A stretch of DNA of 64,000 nucleotides from Agriotes lineatus (Eukaryota; Arthropoda; Insecta; Coleoptera; Elateridae): positions 47,438 to 111,437 of the forward strand of contig CALNHX010005212.1 in NCBI GenBank assembly GCA_940337035.1, written 5' to 3'. The notes beneath the pieces were generated by a model, which was given only the letters and a program-made list of their open reading frames with translations, did not search any database and was not told where the DNA came from. A program made the translations under genes and the position numbers. Shown here piece by piece: positions 27,542 to 40,980 of the stretch. Each line of letters starts with the position of its first letter. Position 1 is the first letter of the stretch.

Positions 27542-30500
27542 AGTGATGGGTCGCTTAGTCTGGATACAATTATTATATTTTGGTCGCCACTAAGCTATAA
27601 TGGCAGTACAATAACAATATCGGTAGTTAATATTTGCTGCAAAACGTGCTTTTTAGACGTTTTAACGTACTTGAATACTAAACTATTAAACTTGAGTTTT
27701 ATAGATGCACTAATACGATATATTAGTGATATGTGGTTAAGTGATTTCATAATATACTACTACAAGGGCTATAACTACTGCAGACAATTCTTAACCAGTC
27801 CTTGAGCAGCTTTTAATGATCGCACGCTTAGTCTAGCTACAATTCTTATACTTTGGTCTCCACTAAGCTATGATAGTAGTACAACAACAATTTCTGTAGT
27901 AAATTTTTTTCTGCAAAACGTGATTTTCAGACGTTTTAACGTTCTTGAATACTAAACTACTAAACTTGAATTTTATAGATGCACTAATATGATATATTAG
28001 TGATATATGGTTAAATGATTTCATAATATACTACTACAAGGGCTATAACCACTGCATACAATTCTTAACCAGTTCTTGAGCACCTTTTAATTATCGGACG
28101 CTTAGTCTAGCTACAATTATCATACTTTGGTCTCCACTAAGCTATGATAGTTGTACAGTAACAATTTCTGTAGTTAGTATATGCTGCAAAACGAGCGTTT
28201 CAGGCGTTTTAACGTACTTGAATACTTACTTAGAAATTTTAATTTTTATAATGCCGAAATATTTTATATAGTAGTGAAGTATGGTTAAATTATTTCGAAA
28301 TATACTACTACAAGGGCTATAACCCTGTAGACAATTCTTATCCAGTTCTTGAGCACCTTTTAATGATGGCATGCTTAGTTTAGCAATAATTATTATATTT
28401 TGGTCGCACTAAGCTATGATAGTAGTACAATAACAATCTCTGTAGTTAATATTTGCTGCAAAACGTGCTTCTCAGGAGTTTAATCGTACTTGAATACTAA
28501 CTTACATTATTTCAAAATGTACTACTACAAGGGCTATAACCCCTGCAGACAATTCTTAGTCAGTTCTTGAGCACCTTTTAACGATGGCACGCTTAGTCTG
28601 GCTACAATTATTATATTTTGATCGCCACTAAGCTATGATAGTAGTATAATAACAATTTCTCTAGTTAGTATATGTTACAAAACGTGCTTTTCAGGAGTTT
28701 TATCGTACTTGAATACTAACTTACAAAATTTTAATTTTTATTGCAGAAAAATTTGATATAGAAGTGCTATATGGTTAAATGATATCAAATTATACTACTA
28801 CAAGGGCTATAACCACTGCAGTCAATTTTTAGACAGTTCTTGAGCACCTGTTAATAATGGCATGCCTAGTCTGGCTGCAATTATTATATTTTGGTCGCCA
28901 CTAATCTATGATAGTAATACAATAACAATTTCGGTAGTTAATATTTGCTGCAAGACGTGCTTTTAAGACGTTTTAACGTACTTGAATACTAAACTATTAA
29001 ACTTGATTTTTGCGGATGCAGAAGAATTTGATATAGTAGTGATATATGGTTAAATGATTTCAAAAACACTACTAAAAGGGCTGTAACCACTGCAGTCAAT
29101 TTTTAGCCAGTTTTTGAGCACCTGTTAATGATGGCATGCCTAGTCTGGCTGCAATTATTATATTTTGGTCGCCACTAATCTATGATAGTAATACAATAAC
29201 AATTTCAGTAGTTCATATTTGCTGCAAGACGTGCTTTTAAGACGTTTTAACGTACTTGAATACTAAACTATTAAACTTGAATGTTGTGGATGCAGAACAT
29301 TTTGATATAGTAGTTATGTATGGTTAGAAGATTTCAAAATATACTACTACTAGGGCTGTAACCACTGCAGTGAATTCTTAGCCAGTTCTTGAGCACCTGT
29401 TAATGATGGCATGCCTAGTCTGGCTACAAGTATTATATTTTGGTCGCCACTAAGCTATGATAGTAGTACAATAGCAATTTCCGTGGTTAATATTTGCTGA
29501 AAAAGGTGCTTTTCAAACGTTTTAACGTACTTGAATACTAAACTGCAAAATTTGTATTTTTATGATGCAGAAAAATATAATATAGCAGTGATATATGTTA
29601 AAATGATTTCAAAATATACTACTACAAGGGCTATAACCACTGCAGCCAATTCTTAGCCAGTTCTTGAGCACCTGTTAATGATGGCACGCTTAGTGTGACT
29701 ACAAGTATTATATTTTGGTCGCCACTAAGCTATGATAGTAGTACAATAACGATTTCTGTAGTTAATATTTTCTGCAAAATCGTGCTTTTCAGACGTTTAA
29801 ACGTACGTGAATGCTAAACTACAAAATTTTTATTTTATGATGCAGAAAAATATGATATAGTAGTTATATATTGTTAAACGATTTCCAAATATACCACTAG
29901 AAGAGCTATAACCACTGCAATCAATACTTACCCGGTTATTGAGCACGTGTTAGTGATGGCACGCTTAGTCTGGCAATTATTATTATAATTTGGTCGCCAC
30001 TAAACTATGATAGTAGTACAGTAACATTTTCTGTGGTTAATATTTGTTGAAAAACCTGCTTTTTAAATGTTTTAACGTACTTGAATACCAAACTATTAAA
30101 CTTGAATTTTGTGGATTCAGAAAAGTTTGATATAGTAGTGATATATGGTCAAATAATTTCCAAATATACTACTACAACGACTACCACCACTGCAGTCAAT
30201 TCTTGGCCAGTTATTGAGCACCTGTTAGTGATGGGTCGCTTAGTCTGGATACAATTATTATATTTTGGTCGCCACTAAGCTATAATGGCAGTACAATAAC
30301 AATATCGGTAGTTAATATTTGCTGCAAAACGTGCTTTTTAGACGTTTTAACGTACTTGAATACTAAACTATTAAACTTGAGTTTTATAGATGCACTAATA
30401 CGATATATTAGTGATATGTGGTTAAGTGATTTCATAATATACTACTACAAGGGCTATAACCACTGCAGACAATTCTTAACCAGTCCTTGAGCAGCTTTTA

Positions 30501-32912
30501 ATGATCGCACGCTTAGTCTAGCTACAATTCTTATACTTTGGTCTCCACTAAGCTATGATAGTAGTACAACAACAATTTCTGTAGTAAATTTTTTTCTGCA
30601 AAACGTGATTTTCAGACGTTTTAACGTTCTTGAATCCTAAACTACTAAACTTGAATTTTATAGATGCACTAATATGATATATTAGTGATATATGGTTAAA
30701 TGATTTCATAATATACTACTACAAGGGCTATAACCACTGCATACAATTCTTAACCAGTTCTTGAGCACCTTTTAATTATCGGACGCTTAGTCTAGCTACA
30801 ATTATCATACTTTGGTCTCCACTAAGCTATGATAGTTGTACAGTAACAATTTCTGTAGTTAGTATATGCTGCAAAACGAGCGTTTCAGGCGTTTTAACGT
30901 ACTTGAATACTTACTTAGAAATTTTAATTTTTATAATGCCGAAATATTTTATATAGTAGTGAAGTATGGTTAAATTATTTCGAAATATACTACTACAAGG
31001 GCTATAACCCTGTAGACAATTCTTAGCCAGTTCTTGAGAACCTTTTAATGATGGCATGATTAGTTTAGCAATAATTATTATATTTTGGTCGCACTAAGCT
31101 ATGATAGTAGTACAATAACAATCTCTGTAGTTAATATTTGCTGCAAAACGTGCTTCTCAGGAGTTTAATCGTACTTGAATACTAACTTACATTATTTCAA
31201 AATGTACTACTACAAGGGCTATAACCCCTGCAGACAATGCTTAGTCAGTTCTTGAGCACCTTTTAACGATGGCACGCTTAGTCTGGCTACAATTATTATA
31301 TTTTGATCGCCACTAAGCTATGATAGTAGTATAATAACAATTTCTCTAGTTAGTATATGTTACAAAACGTGCTTTTCAGGAGTTTTATCGTACTTGAATA
31401 CTAACTTACAAAATTTTAATTTTTATTGCAGAAAAATTTGATATAGAAGTGCTATATGGTTAAATGATATCAAATTATACTACTACAAGGGCTATAACCA
31501 CTGCAGTCAATTTTTAGACAGTTCTTGAGCACCTGTTAATAATGGCATGCCTAGTCTGGCTGCAATTATTATATTTTGGTCGCCACTAATCTATGATAGT
31601 AATACAATCACAATTTCGGTAGTTAATATTTGCTGCAAGACGTGCTTTTAAGACGTTTTAACGTACTTGAATACTAAACTATTAAACTTGAATTTTGCGG
31701 ATGCAGAAGAATTTGATATAGTAGTGATATATGGTTAAATGATTTCAAAATACACTACTAAAAGGGCTGTAACCACTGCAGTCAAAGTTTAGACAGTTCT
31801 TGAGCACCTGTTAATAATGGCATGCCTAGTCTGGCTGCAATTATTATATTTTGGTCGCCACTAATCTATGATAGTAATACAATAACAATTTCAGTAGTTC
31901 ATATTTGCTGCAAGACGTGCTTTTAAGACGTTTTAACGTACTTGAATACTAACTTATTAAACTTGAATGTTGTGGATGCAGAACATTTTGATATAGTAGT
32001 TATGTATGGTTAGATGATTTCAAAATATACTACTACTAGGGCTGTAACCACTGCAGTGAATTCTTAGCCAGTTCTTGAGCACCTGTTAATGATGGCATGC
32101 CTAGTCTGGCTACAAGTATTATATTTTGGTCGCCACTAAGCTATGATAGTAGTACAATAGCAATTTCCGTGGTTAATATTTGCTGAAAAAGGTGCTTTTC
32201 AAACGTTTTAACGTACTTGAATACTAAACTGCAAAATTTGTATTTTTATGATGCAGAAAAATATAATATAGCAGTGATATATGTTAAAATGATTTCAAAA
32301 TATACTACTACAAGGGCTATAACCACTGCAGCCAATTCTTAGCCAGTTCTTGAGCACCTGTTAATGATGGCACGCTTAGTGTGACTACAAGTATTATATT
32401 TTGGTCGCCACTAAGCTATGATAGTAGTACAATAACGATTTCTGTAGTTAATATTTTCTGCAAAATCGTGCTTTTCAGACGTTTAAACTACAAAATTTTT
32501 ATTTTTATGATGCAGAAAAATATGATATAGTAGTTATATATTGTTAAACGATTTCCAAATATACCACTAGAAGAGCTATAACCACTGCAATCAATACTTA
32601 CCCGGTTATTGAGCACGTGTTAGTGATGGCACGCTTAGTCTGGCAATTATTATTATAATTTGGTCGCCACTAAACTATGATAGTAGTACAGTAACATTTT
32701 CTGTGGTTAATATTTGTTGAAAAACCTGCTTTTTAAATGTTTTAACGTACTTGAATACTAAACTATTAAACTTGAATTTTGTGGATTCAGAAAAGTTTGA
32801 TATAGTAGTGATATATGGTCAAATAATTTCCAAATATACTACTACAACGACTACCACCACTGCAGTCAATTCTTGGCCAGTTATTGAGCACCTGTTAGTG
32901 ATGGCACGCTTA
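27542..32912 (+). repeat. 2,685-bp higher-order repeat, two near-identical copies
   Basis: The rare variant AGTGATGGGTCGCTTAGTC occurs at 27542 and again at 30227 (shift 2,685). The variant ATGCCTAGTCTGGCTACAAG occurs at 29411 and 32097 (shift 2,686). The ordered set of ten different monomers between them, including the cut-off monomer near 28500/31190, is repeated with only a few changes. Pieces of the same block are found again at about 25020-26160 and, more diverged, at 33700-35200. This is recent segmental copying within an older array. Confidence 0.9.
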
Positions 32913-35900
32913 CTCTGACTACAATTATTATATTTTGGTCGCCACTAAGCTATGATAGTAGTACAACCACAATTTCTGTAACTAATAATCGCTGCAAAAC
33001 GTGCTTTTCAGACGTTTTAATGTTTAAACAGTAAACTACTAAACTTGAATTTTTTGGTTGCAGAAAAATTTGATATAGTAGTGATATATGGTTAAATGAT
33101 TTCAAATTATACTACTACAAGGGCTATAACCATTGCACTCAATTTTTAGCCAGTTCTTGAGCACCTGTTAATGATGGCATGCTTAGTCTGGCTCCAATTA
33201 TTATATTTTGGTCGCCACTAAGCCATGATAGTAGTACAATAACAATTTCGGTACTTAACATTTGCAGCAAGACGAGCATTACAGACGTTTTAACGTACTT
33301 GAATACTAAACTATTAAACTTGAATTTTTTGGATGCAGAAGTAATTGATCTATTAGTGATTTATGGTTAAATGATTACCATATATACTACTACAAGGACT
33401 ATAACCACTGCAGCCAATTCTTAGCCAGTTAATGAGCACCTGTTAATGATGGCGCGCTGAGTCTGGCTACAATTAGTATATTTTGGTCGCCACTAAGCTA
33501 TGGTAGTAGTACAATAACAATTTCTGTAGTTAATATTTGCCGCAAAACGTGCTTTTCAGGAGTTTTATCGTAATTGAATACTAAGCTACTAAACTTGAAT
33601 TTTTTGGATGCAGAAGAATTTGATATAGTAGTGATATATCGTTAAATAATTTCAAAATATTTCACTACAAACGGTATAACCACTGAAGACAATTCCTAAG
33701 CAGTTATTGAGCACCTGTTAGTGATGGCTCGCTTAGTCTGCCTACAATTATTATATTTTGGTCGCCACTAAGCTATAATGGCAGTACAATAACAATATCG
33801 GTAGTTAATATTTGCTGAAAAACGTGCTTTTTAGACGTTTTAACGTACTTGAATACTAAACTATTAAACTTGAATTTTTTGGATTCAGAAGATTTGATAT
33901 AGTAGTGATATATGGTTAAATGATTTCAAATTATAATACTACAAGGGCTATAACCATTGCACTCAATTTTTAGCCAGTTCTTGAGCACCTGTTAATGATG
34001 GCACGCTGAGTCTGGCTACAATTATTATATTTTGGTCGCCACGAAGCCATGATAGTAGTACAATAACAATTTCGGTAGTTAATATTTGCTGCAAGACGAG
34101 CTTTACAGACGTTTTAACGTACTTGAATACCAAACTACTAAACTTGAATTTTTTGGATGCAGAAGTAATTGATCTAGTAGTGATATATGGTTAAATGATT
34201 ACCTTATATACTACTACAAGGACTATAACCACTGCAGCCAATTCTTAGCCAGTTATTGAGCACCTGTTAATGATGGCACGCTGAGTCTGGCTACAATTAA
34301 TATATTTTGGTCGCCACTAAGCTATGGTAGTAGTACAATAACAATTTCTGTAGTTAATATTTGCCGCAAATCTTGCTTTTCAGGAGTTTTATCGTAATTG
34401 AATACTAAACTACTAAACTTGAATTTTTTGGATGCAGAAGAATTTGATATAGTAGTGATATATGGTTAAATAATTTCAAAATATTTTACTACAAAGGGTA
34501 AAACCACTGAAGACAATCCCTAGCCAGTTATTGAGCACCTGTTAGTGATGGCTCGCTTAGTCTGGCTACAATTATTATATTTTGGTCGCCACTAAGCTAT
34601 AATGGCAGTACAATAACAATATCGGTAGTTAATATTTGCTGCAAAATGTGCTTTTTAGACGTTTTAACGTACTTGAATACTAAACTATTAAACTTGAGTT
34701 TTATAGATGCACTAATATGATATATTAGTGATATGTGGTTAAGTGATTTCATAATATACTACTACAAGGGCTATAACCACTGCAGGCAATTCTTAACCAG
34801 TTCTTGAGCAGCTTTTAATGATCGCACGCTTAGTCTAGCTACAATTCTTATACTTTGGTCTCCACTAAGCTATGATAGTAGTACAACAACAATTTCTGTA
34901 GTTAATATTTGCTGAAAACGTGCTTTTCAGACGTTTTAACGTTCTTGAATACTAAACCATTAAACTTGAATTTTATAGATGCACTAATATGATATATTAG
35001 TAACATATGGTTAAATGATTTCATAATATACTACTACAAGGGCTATAACCACTGCATACAATTCTTAACCAGTTCTTGAGCACCTTTTAATTATCGCACG
35101 CTTAGTCTAGCTACAATTATCATACTTTGGTCTCCACTAAGCTATGATAGTTGTAAAGTAACAATTTCTGTAGTTAATATATGCTGTAAAACGTGCGTTT
35201 CAGACGTTTTAACGTACTTGAATACTAAACTACTAAACTTGAATTTTTTGGATGGAGAAAATTTTGATATAGTAGTGATATATGGTTAATAAGTTTCAAC
35301 ATGTACTCCTACAAGCGCTATAATCACTGCAGTGAATCCTTAGACGGTAATTGAACAGCTGTTAGTGATAGCACGTTTAGTCTGGCTACAATTATTATAT
35401 TTTGGTAGCCACTAAGCTATGTTAGTAGTACAATAACAATTTCTATAGTTAATATTTGCTGCAAAACGTGCTTTTCAGACGTTTTAACGTACTTGAATAC
35501 TAAACTATTGAACTTGATTTTTTTGGATACAGAAAAATTTTATTTAAATAATTTCCAAATATACCACTACAAAGGCTATAACCACTGCAGTCAATCCTTA
35601 GCCTGTTATTGAGCACCTGTTAATGATGGGACGCTTAGTCCGGCTACAATTATTATATTTTGGTCGCCACAGAGCTATAATATTAGTACAATAACAACTT
35701 CTGTAGTTAATAATTGCTACAAAACGTGCTTTTCAGACGTTTTAACGTACTTGAATACTAAACTAAAAAATTTTAATTTTTATGATGCAGAAAAATTTGA
35801 TATAGTAGTGATACATTGTTAAACGATTTCCAAATATACCACTACAAGGGCTATAACCAATGCAGTAAATTATTAGCCATTTATTGAGCACCTGTTATTG

Positions 35901-37547
35901 ATGGCACGCTTAGTCTGGCTACAATTATCATATTTTGGTCGCCACTAAGCTATGATAGTAGTACAATAACAATTTCTGTAGCTAATATTCGCTGCAAAAC
36001 TTGCTTTTCAGACGTTTTAATGTTTAAACAATAAACTACTAAACTTGAATTTTTTGGATGCACAAAAATTTTATATAGTAGTAATATATGGTTAAATGAT
36101 TTCAAAATGTACTACTACAAGGGCTATAACCACTGCAGTAAATTCTTAAACAGTTATCGAGCACCTGTTGGTGATGGTACACTTAGTGTGGCTACAATTA
36201 TTATATTTTGGTCGCAACTAAGCTACCATAGTAGTACAGTAACAATTTCTGTAGCTAATATTCGCTGCAAAACCTGCTTTTCAGACGTTTTAACGTACTT
36301 GAATACTAAACTACTAAACTTTAATTTTTTGGATGCAGAAAAATTTGATATAGTAGTGATATATGGTTAAATGGTTTCAAAATGTACTACTACAAAGGCT
36401 ATAACCACTGCAGTCAATTCTTAGCCGGTTATTGAGCACCTGTTAGTGCTGGCAGGCTTAGTCTGGCTATATTTATTATAATTTGGTCGCCACTAAGCTA
36501 TGATAGTAGTACAGTAACATTTTCTGAGGCTAATATTTGTTGAAAAACGTGCTATTGAAATGTTTTAACCTACTTGAATGCTAAACTATTAAGCTTGAAC
36601 TTTGTGGATGCAGAAAAGTTTGATATAGTAGTGATATATGGTCAAATTATTTCCAAATATACTGCTACAACGACTATAACCACTGCAGTCAATTTTTGCC
36701 CAGTAATTGAGCACCTGTTAGTGATGGCACGCTTACTCTGGCTGCAATTATTATACTTTGGTCGCCACCAAGCTATGATAGTAGTACAATAACAATTTCT
36801 GTATTTAATATTTGCTGCAATACGTGCTTTTGAGACGTTTCAACGTACTTGAATACTAACTTACAAAATTTTAAGTTTTATGATGCAGAAAAATTTCATA
36901 TAGTAGTGATATAAGGTTAAATGATTTCAAAATTTACTATTACAAATGCTATAACCACTGCAGTCAATTCTTAGCCAGTTTTTGAGCACCTGTTAATGAT
37001 GGCGGGCTTAGTCGGTCTACAAGTGTTATATTTTCGTCGCCGTTAAGCAATGATAGTAGTACAATAACAATTTCTGTAGTTAATATTGGCTGCAAAACGT
37101 GCTTTTCAGACGTTTTAACCTACTTGAATATTAAACTATTGAAATTGAATTTTTGGATGCAGAAGAATTTTATATAGTAGTGATATATGGTGAAATGATT
37201 TTAAAATTTACTACTACAAGTGCAATAACCACTGCAGTCAATTCTTAGCCAGTTTTTGAGCACCTGTTAATGATGGCGGACTTAGAGGCCTATTTTATAA
37301 CTCATAGCGATGTCGTTAAGCACCAGTTACAATTCGATTCTCGTTCCGCTAACGATTTTGCAATGAAAACCAATTTCATAACTTTTCGTAATCGTTACTA
37401 AACGATTAAACCGTTATGATATGATCGTTAAAGAACGGCACTTTTGTTGACAGTCGTTACGCAACGGTAATTATCTATTTTGACAAATAGCTTTATTTAT
37501 CTATTCTTTTCCTGTTTATTATTGTTCGAATTGTTAAATAATTAGTG

Positions 37548-39049
37548 ATGGATAGGCCTAATAACTTGTTAGAAGTTTTGGAGGAACTAGAACGAAGGTA
37601 GGAAGATGTTTTATTTAAATAGTATATTGTGTTACGACACAAAATGGTTTACTCTTTTATTAAAAAAGATTTATCTGCAAATGGCGAAAATATTTTTTAT
37701 TTTCAGAGAGAGAAGTCGACATATGAACAGGTATTTGAGGGACACAAGTGATCCTTTCTTAATTCCTGAAGAACACTTTCGAAAATTGTATAGGTTAAGT
37801 AGAGAAGCCGCAAGGACACTGTATTTGGAATTATCACAGCATATGGATATAGGCAGAAGAGTTACAAAAATTCCATCAGTTGTGAGAGTATGGATGTGAA
37901 TTATGTTAAGCTAATTGAGTATTCTATATATTTGAAACTTTACAGTTCATCACAGCGTTACATTTTTTTGCACAAGGCAGCTATCAGAAATCAGTAGGAA
38001 AAGATCAGCACTGCAGTGTTTCACAAAGTGAAGTCAGCAATAGCCTTCACGAAATTATCAACATTCTAGTGGAACATGCAGCTGCAAATTATATAAGATT
38101 TCCGAGAAATGTGGCAGACGTCACCAGAGTTAAAACTGGGTGATGACAAAAACTTAAAATAAGGTCCATTAGGTAATTAATTGTTTGATTTAATCATTTT
38201 CAGATTTTTTGAAAAGTTTGGATTTCCGGGCATATTGGGATGCATTGATGGAACCCACGTATTGATTGTTCCTCCTCCAGCAGTGCATGATATATATCCT
38301 GGTCGAATTTATATCAACAGGAATCATAGACATTCCTTGAATTGTCAAATTGTAAATAAAATATCTACGTTCAATGATAAAGAAATTGTTGAAATTTTTA
38401 TCTACAGATTTGTGACTCTGATTTGAATATTCTGTCCATTAATGCCAGATTTCCAGGATCTGTTCATGATTCCGCGATATGGATGATGAGTGGGGTGAAA
38501 CAAATTTTGAGGGACAACTATACCAACAGAGGAGACAGATCAACATGGCTTCTAGGTATAAGCATTGCAATAACAATATCTCTTATTTCACATACCAAAA
38601 ATTAATTAGGTGATTCGGGATACCCATTAGAGCCTTTTCTTCTAACGCCCATTGAAGGAGCAAACCCGCAAACCCCAGAAGGTCGTTACACAAGAGCCCA
38701 CAAAACAGTTAGAAACTGCGTCGAACGATGTATTGGGGTTTTGAAGTCATACTTCAGATGCTTACACAAAGATCGTGTGCTTCATTATACGCCAGTTACG
38801 GCTGCCAAAATTGTATATGCATGTGCAATTTTGCATAATATTTTACGGATGAGGAACATTGTTGATGACAATATTGAGATAAGTAAGCAGTTTTCTGTCT
38901 GTTATAAATAATTTTTTTCTAGCTGTGATTTTTAATTTTTAGTGAATGATGATCAACCTCCACAAAATCCCTTAAATGAAGACGAAGAAAACCTGCTCCA
39001 GCAAGGACGTCAAATAAGAAATAATGTAATATTGCAACATTTTAGATAA
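37548..39049 (+). CDS. PIF/Harbinger transposase (HARBI1-like DDE nuclease), seven exons
   Basis: I read exons 37548-37597, 37707-37881, 37946-38139, 38204-38351, 38408-38555, 38610-38882 and 38943-39049. All introns are GT...AG and 49-109 bp long, and the joined frame gives 364 aa, close to the usual 350-400. The second donor could instead be at 37888. The protein has a helical N-terminal part (FRKLYRLSREAAR), FFAQGSYQ, then a DDE_Tnp_4 core: Asp155 in GCIDGTHV, Asp210 in PGSVHDSAIW and Glu277 in NCVERCIGVLK, plus LLGDSGYPL. These are the metal-binding acidic residues that cut and join DNA. The family enzyme works with a Myb-like partner that carries it to the nucleus and to the TIRs; that partner gene lies opposite. 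The end is followed by AATAAA at 39078. Confidence 0.9.
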
Positions 39050-39077
39050 TTTATTATGTTTATTATTATAACACTTA

Positions 39078-39083
39078 AATAAA
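39078..39083 (+). terminator. AATAAA signal after the Harbinger transposase
   Basis: A canonical polyadenylation hexamer 28 nt after the transposase stop codon, in the 175-bp gap between the two convergent genes. Confidence 0.6.
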
Positions 39084-39223
39084 GAATTCTACTTAATTAC
39101 AAAACCGAAGAAAACTTTTTGTATAGAAATATTAATGTATGTACTCATATGAAAATGAACATAAAAACAGAGCACAAAAGTAATAAGTAGGTATATGACA
39201 TATATACAGTTATTAAAGTAAAA

Positions 39224-40076
39224 CTATTGAGAATCATCTTCTAAAAACTGAAATTCTGTTTCCGGATATTTTAGCTTTACTTTTAATTCTGAAATCGCAA
39301 TTTCCTTTTGTTTTAGTTTGACCAGCGTTTTTAAACTTTCATTGATTTCTTGTAGATAATTGGTTGTGGTTAAATCATTTGCCACAAGGTTTCTCACAGA
39401 AGCGGCCAAAGTTACCCTCTTTGGTTGCTGTTTCTGGCTGGAGGGTTGCTGAATATTTTTTTCTATAGGTGGTGTAACCAAAGATGTAACTAGTTGTGGT
39501 GTTGGAGGCTTAACTGGTATTGCAGGTGCATCATCTGTTGGTATATTGATAATTATAAATGAATCTCTTGTAATTTATTGTCCTATACATATCTCAATAC
39601 CCACCATCTAAACCTAATTCTGGAATGTTTTCTAGTCCATTAACAACAGCCCGTCCTGTGAGATCCAGCAATCTATTTTCAACCTCAGTAAGTGGAATAT
39701 CTGGTGGTCCTCCACCAGTTTTTACTCGCGATAACTCGAGCTTTCTGGCTTTTTTTCGCACATTGCATTTCCAATCAGCAAACCTCTAAAATGTTAACAA
39801 TGCATATAATTTAACACAAAATTAGACAAATATGAGAAATTCTTTTATTACTTCTTTCCACTGCTGAACAGTTTTCATTGGTCCACCTGCTGCATTTAGC
39901 TTTAGGGCGAGCGTGTTCCATGTTTCCTCCAAGACATCGGGATTTTTAGAGTTAAATTTATTGGTACGAAACGGTTCATTACTCTGCAATTCTTCCAGGT
40001 AAATCTGATATTGCCCGGCAGTGATCTTTGCGGCGCGTTTTCTTTTGCAACCACTTTGATATTCATCTTCAGCCAT
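39224..40076 (-). CDS. Harbinger Myb/MADF-like DNA-binding partner protein, three exons
   Basis: On the minus strand I read exons 40076-39852, 39785-39605 and 39534-39224, with GT...AG introns; the joined frame is open for 238 aa. The start is the ATG of MAEDEYQSG, 25 codons inside a longer open frame. The N-terminal third is a trihelix Myb/MADF-like region (QYQIYLEELQSNEP, ETWNTLALKLN, TVQQWKE, then FADWKCNVRKKARKL after the splice) that would bind DNA. A Pro/Gln-rich linker follows, and the last 60 residues are charged and helical (YLQEINESLKTLVKLKQKEI), likely a coiled coil. In PIF/Harbinger elements this second protein binds the transposase and the transposon ends. It is transcribed toward the transposase gene. 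Its first exon begins about 310 bp from the right TIR. Confidence 0.85.
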
Positions 40077-40388
40077 TACTTTTGAAAGTTGGAAATGTCC
40101 GCAATGTACACAGTTAAATTGAAAATTGAAATATGCTATTTTTAACGTCAACTGTCAAACTGGCTCAAAACAATTGATTTTTCAAAAATCAAGTAAGCTA
40201 AAAGTATACTATTCATTCTAAAATCAAAAGTTCATAGTTCCGAATAAGCGTTCAAGGTCAATGCTCAACGATGCTGGTTACAAAATAACAATTTTATCTA
40301 AATCGTTCGCAAAACCGTAACTGAAGCCCTGAACGATTGTAGCTACCTAACGAATCGTACCATAACGATTTTTTATAAAATAGACCCC

Positions 40389-40596
40389 TTAGTCTGGCTA
40401 CAAGTATTATATTTTCGTCGCCGCTAAGCAATGATAGTAGTACAATAACAATTTCTGTAGTTAATATTGGCTGCAAAACGTGCTTTTCAGACGTTTTAAC
40501 GTACTTGAATACTAAACTACCAAACTTGAATTTTTTGGATGCAGAAAAATTCATAGCTTAGTGGCGACCAAATTATAATAATTGTAGCCAGACTAA
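40389..40596. repeat. Satellite fragment containing the orientation switch
   Basis: Between the two Harbinger copies. From 40389 to about 40551 the monomer reads forward up to GATGCAGAAAAATT; at 40551/40552 it changes without a spacer to a monomer in reverse orientation (CATAGCTTAGTGGCGACC, then AATTGTAGCCAGACTAA). The two sides come from different places in the monomer, so the junction is not a simple hairpin. All satellite to the right (46302-49146) is reversed. Confidence 0.92.
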
Positions 40597-40980
40597 GGGG
40601 CCTATTTTATAACTCATAACGATCTCGTTAACTACCAGTTACAATTCGATTCTCGTTCGGATAACGATTTTTCAATGAAAACCAATTTTGTAACTTTTTA
40701 TAATCGTTACTAAACGATTAAACCGTTACGATATGCTCGCTAAAGAACGACACCTCTGCTGGCAGTCGTAAAGGAAAGGTAGATGTCTATTTTGACCAAT
40801 AACTTTACTTATTTATTCTTTTCATGATTGTTATTGTTACGGCTGTTAAAATAATTTGCCATGGTTAGACATTCGAGTATGAGCGGTTGGCGAGGCTAGA
40901 CGTACTTTATGGTTGGCTTCGTGTGAACTCAAATACCTATTATTACTAGTCTATATTAGTGTATCAGTGATTATTCTAAA

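Larger units (their letters stand above)
17409..37284 (+). repeat. Satellite array, segment 3 (forward, 19.9 kb)
   Basis: The longest uninterrupted part of the array, about 72 monomers. Several sub-families are intermingled: one with TAGATGCACTAATATGATATATTAG in place of the usual AGAAAAATTTGATATAG region (for example near 18120, 19750, 27700 and 34700; motif split as TAGATGCACTAATATG plus ATATATTAG), one with TTAATATACCTGAATAC (24650-25560), and one with TTGTGGAAGAAGA (22480-23600). Higher-order duplications are listed separately. No gene is supported. The segment ends at the TTA used by the Harbinger element. Confidence 0.97.
37285..40388 (+). mobile_element. PIF/Harbinger transposon, complete, both genes open
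   Basis: A 3,104-bp DNA transposon. The terminal inverted repeats match at 14 of 16 positions (GAGGCCTATTTTATAA at 37285-37300 against the complement of 40373-40388). It is flanked by the 3-bp duplication TTA (37282-37284 and 40389-40391), the TWA duplication typical of PIF/Harbinger. Removing the element restores the satellite motif GACTTAGTC. Inside are a transposase gene (+) and a Myb/MADF-like gene (-), convergent, each spliced and each without a stop or frameshift in my reading. All the parts required by the family are present, so the copy may be autonomous. Confidence 0.92.

Noticed and set aside
1..37260. Many open frames of 60-87 codons with similar products in the satellite
   Set aside because: They recur only because the monomer recurs, begin at a chance C/T variant and are broken in most copies. 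No domain or codon signal.
37606..38605. Three separate small Harbinger ORFs as broken pieces
   Set aside because: GT-AG introns in consistent phase join them to one open gene, so the breaks are introns rather than mutations.
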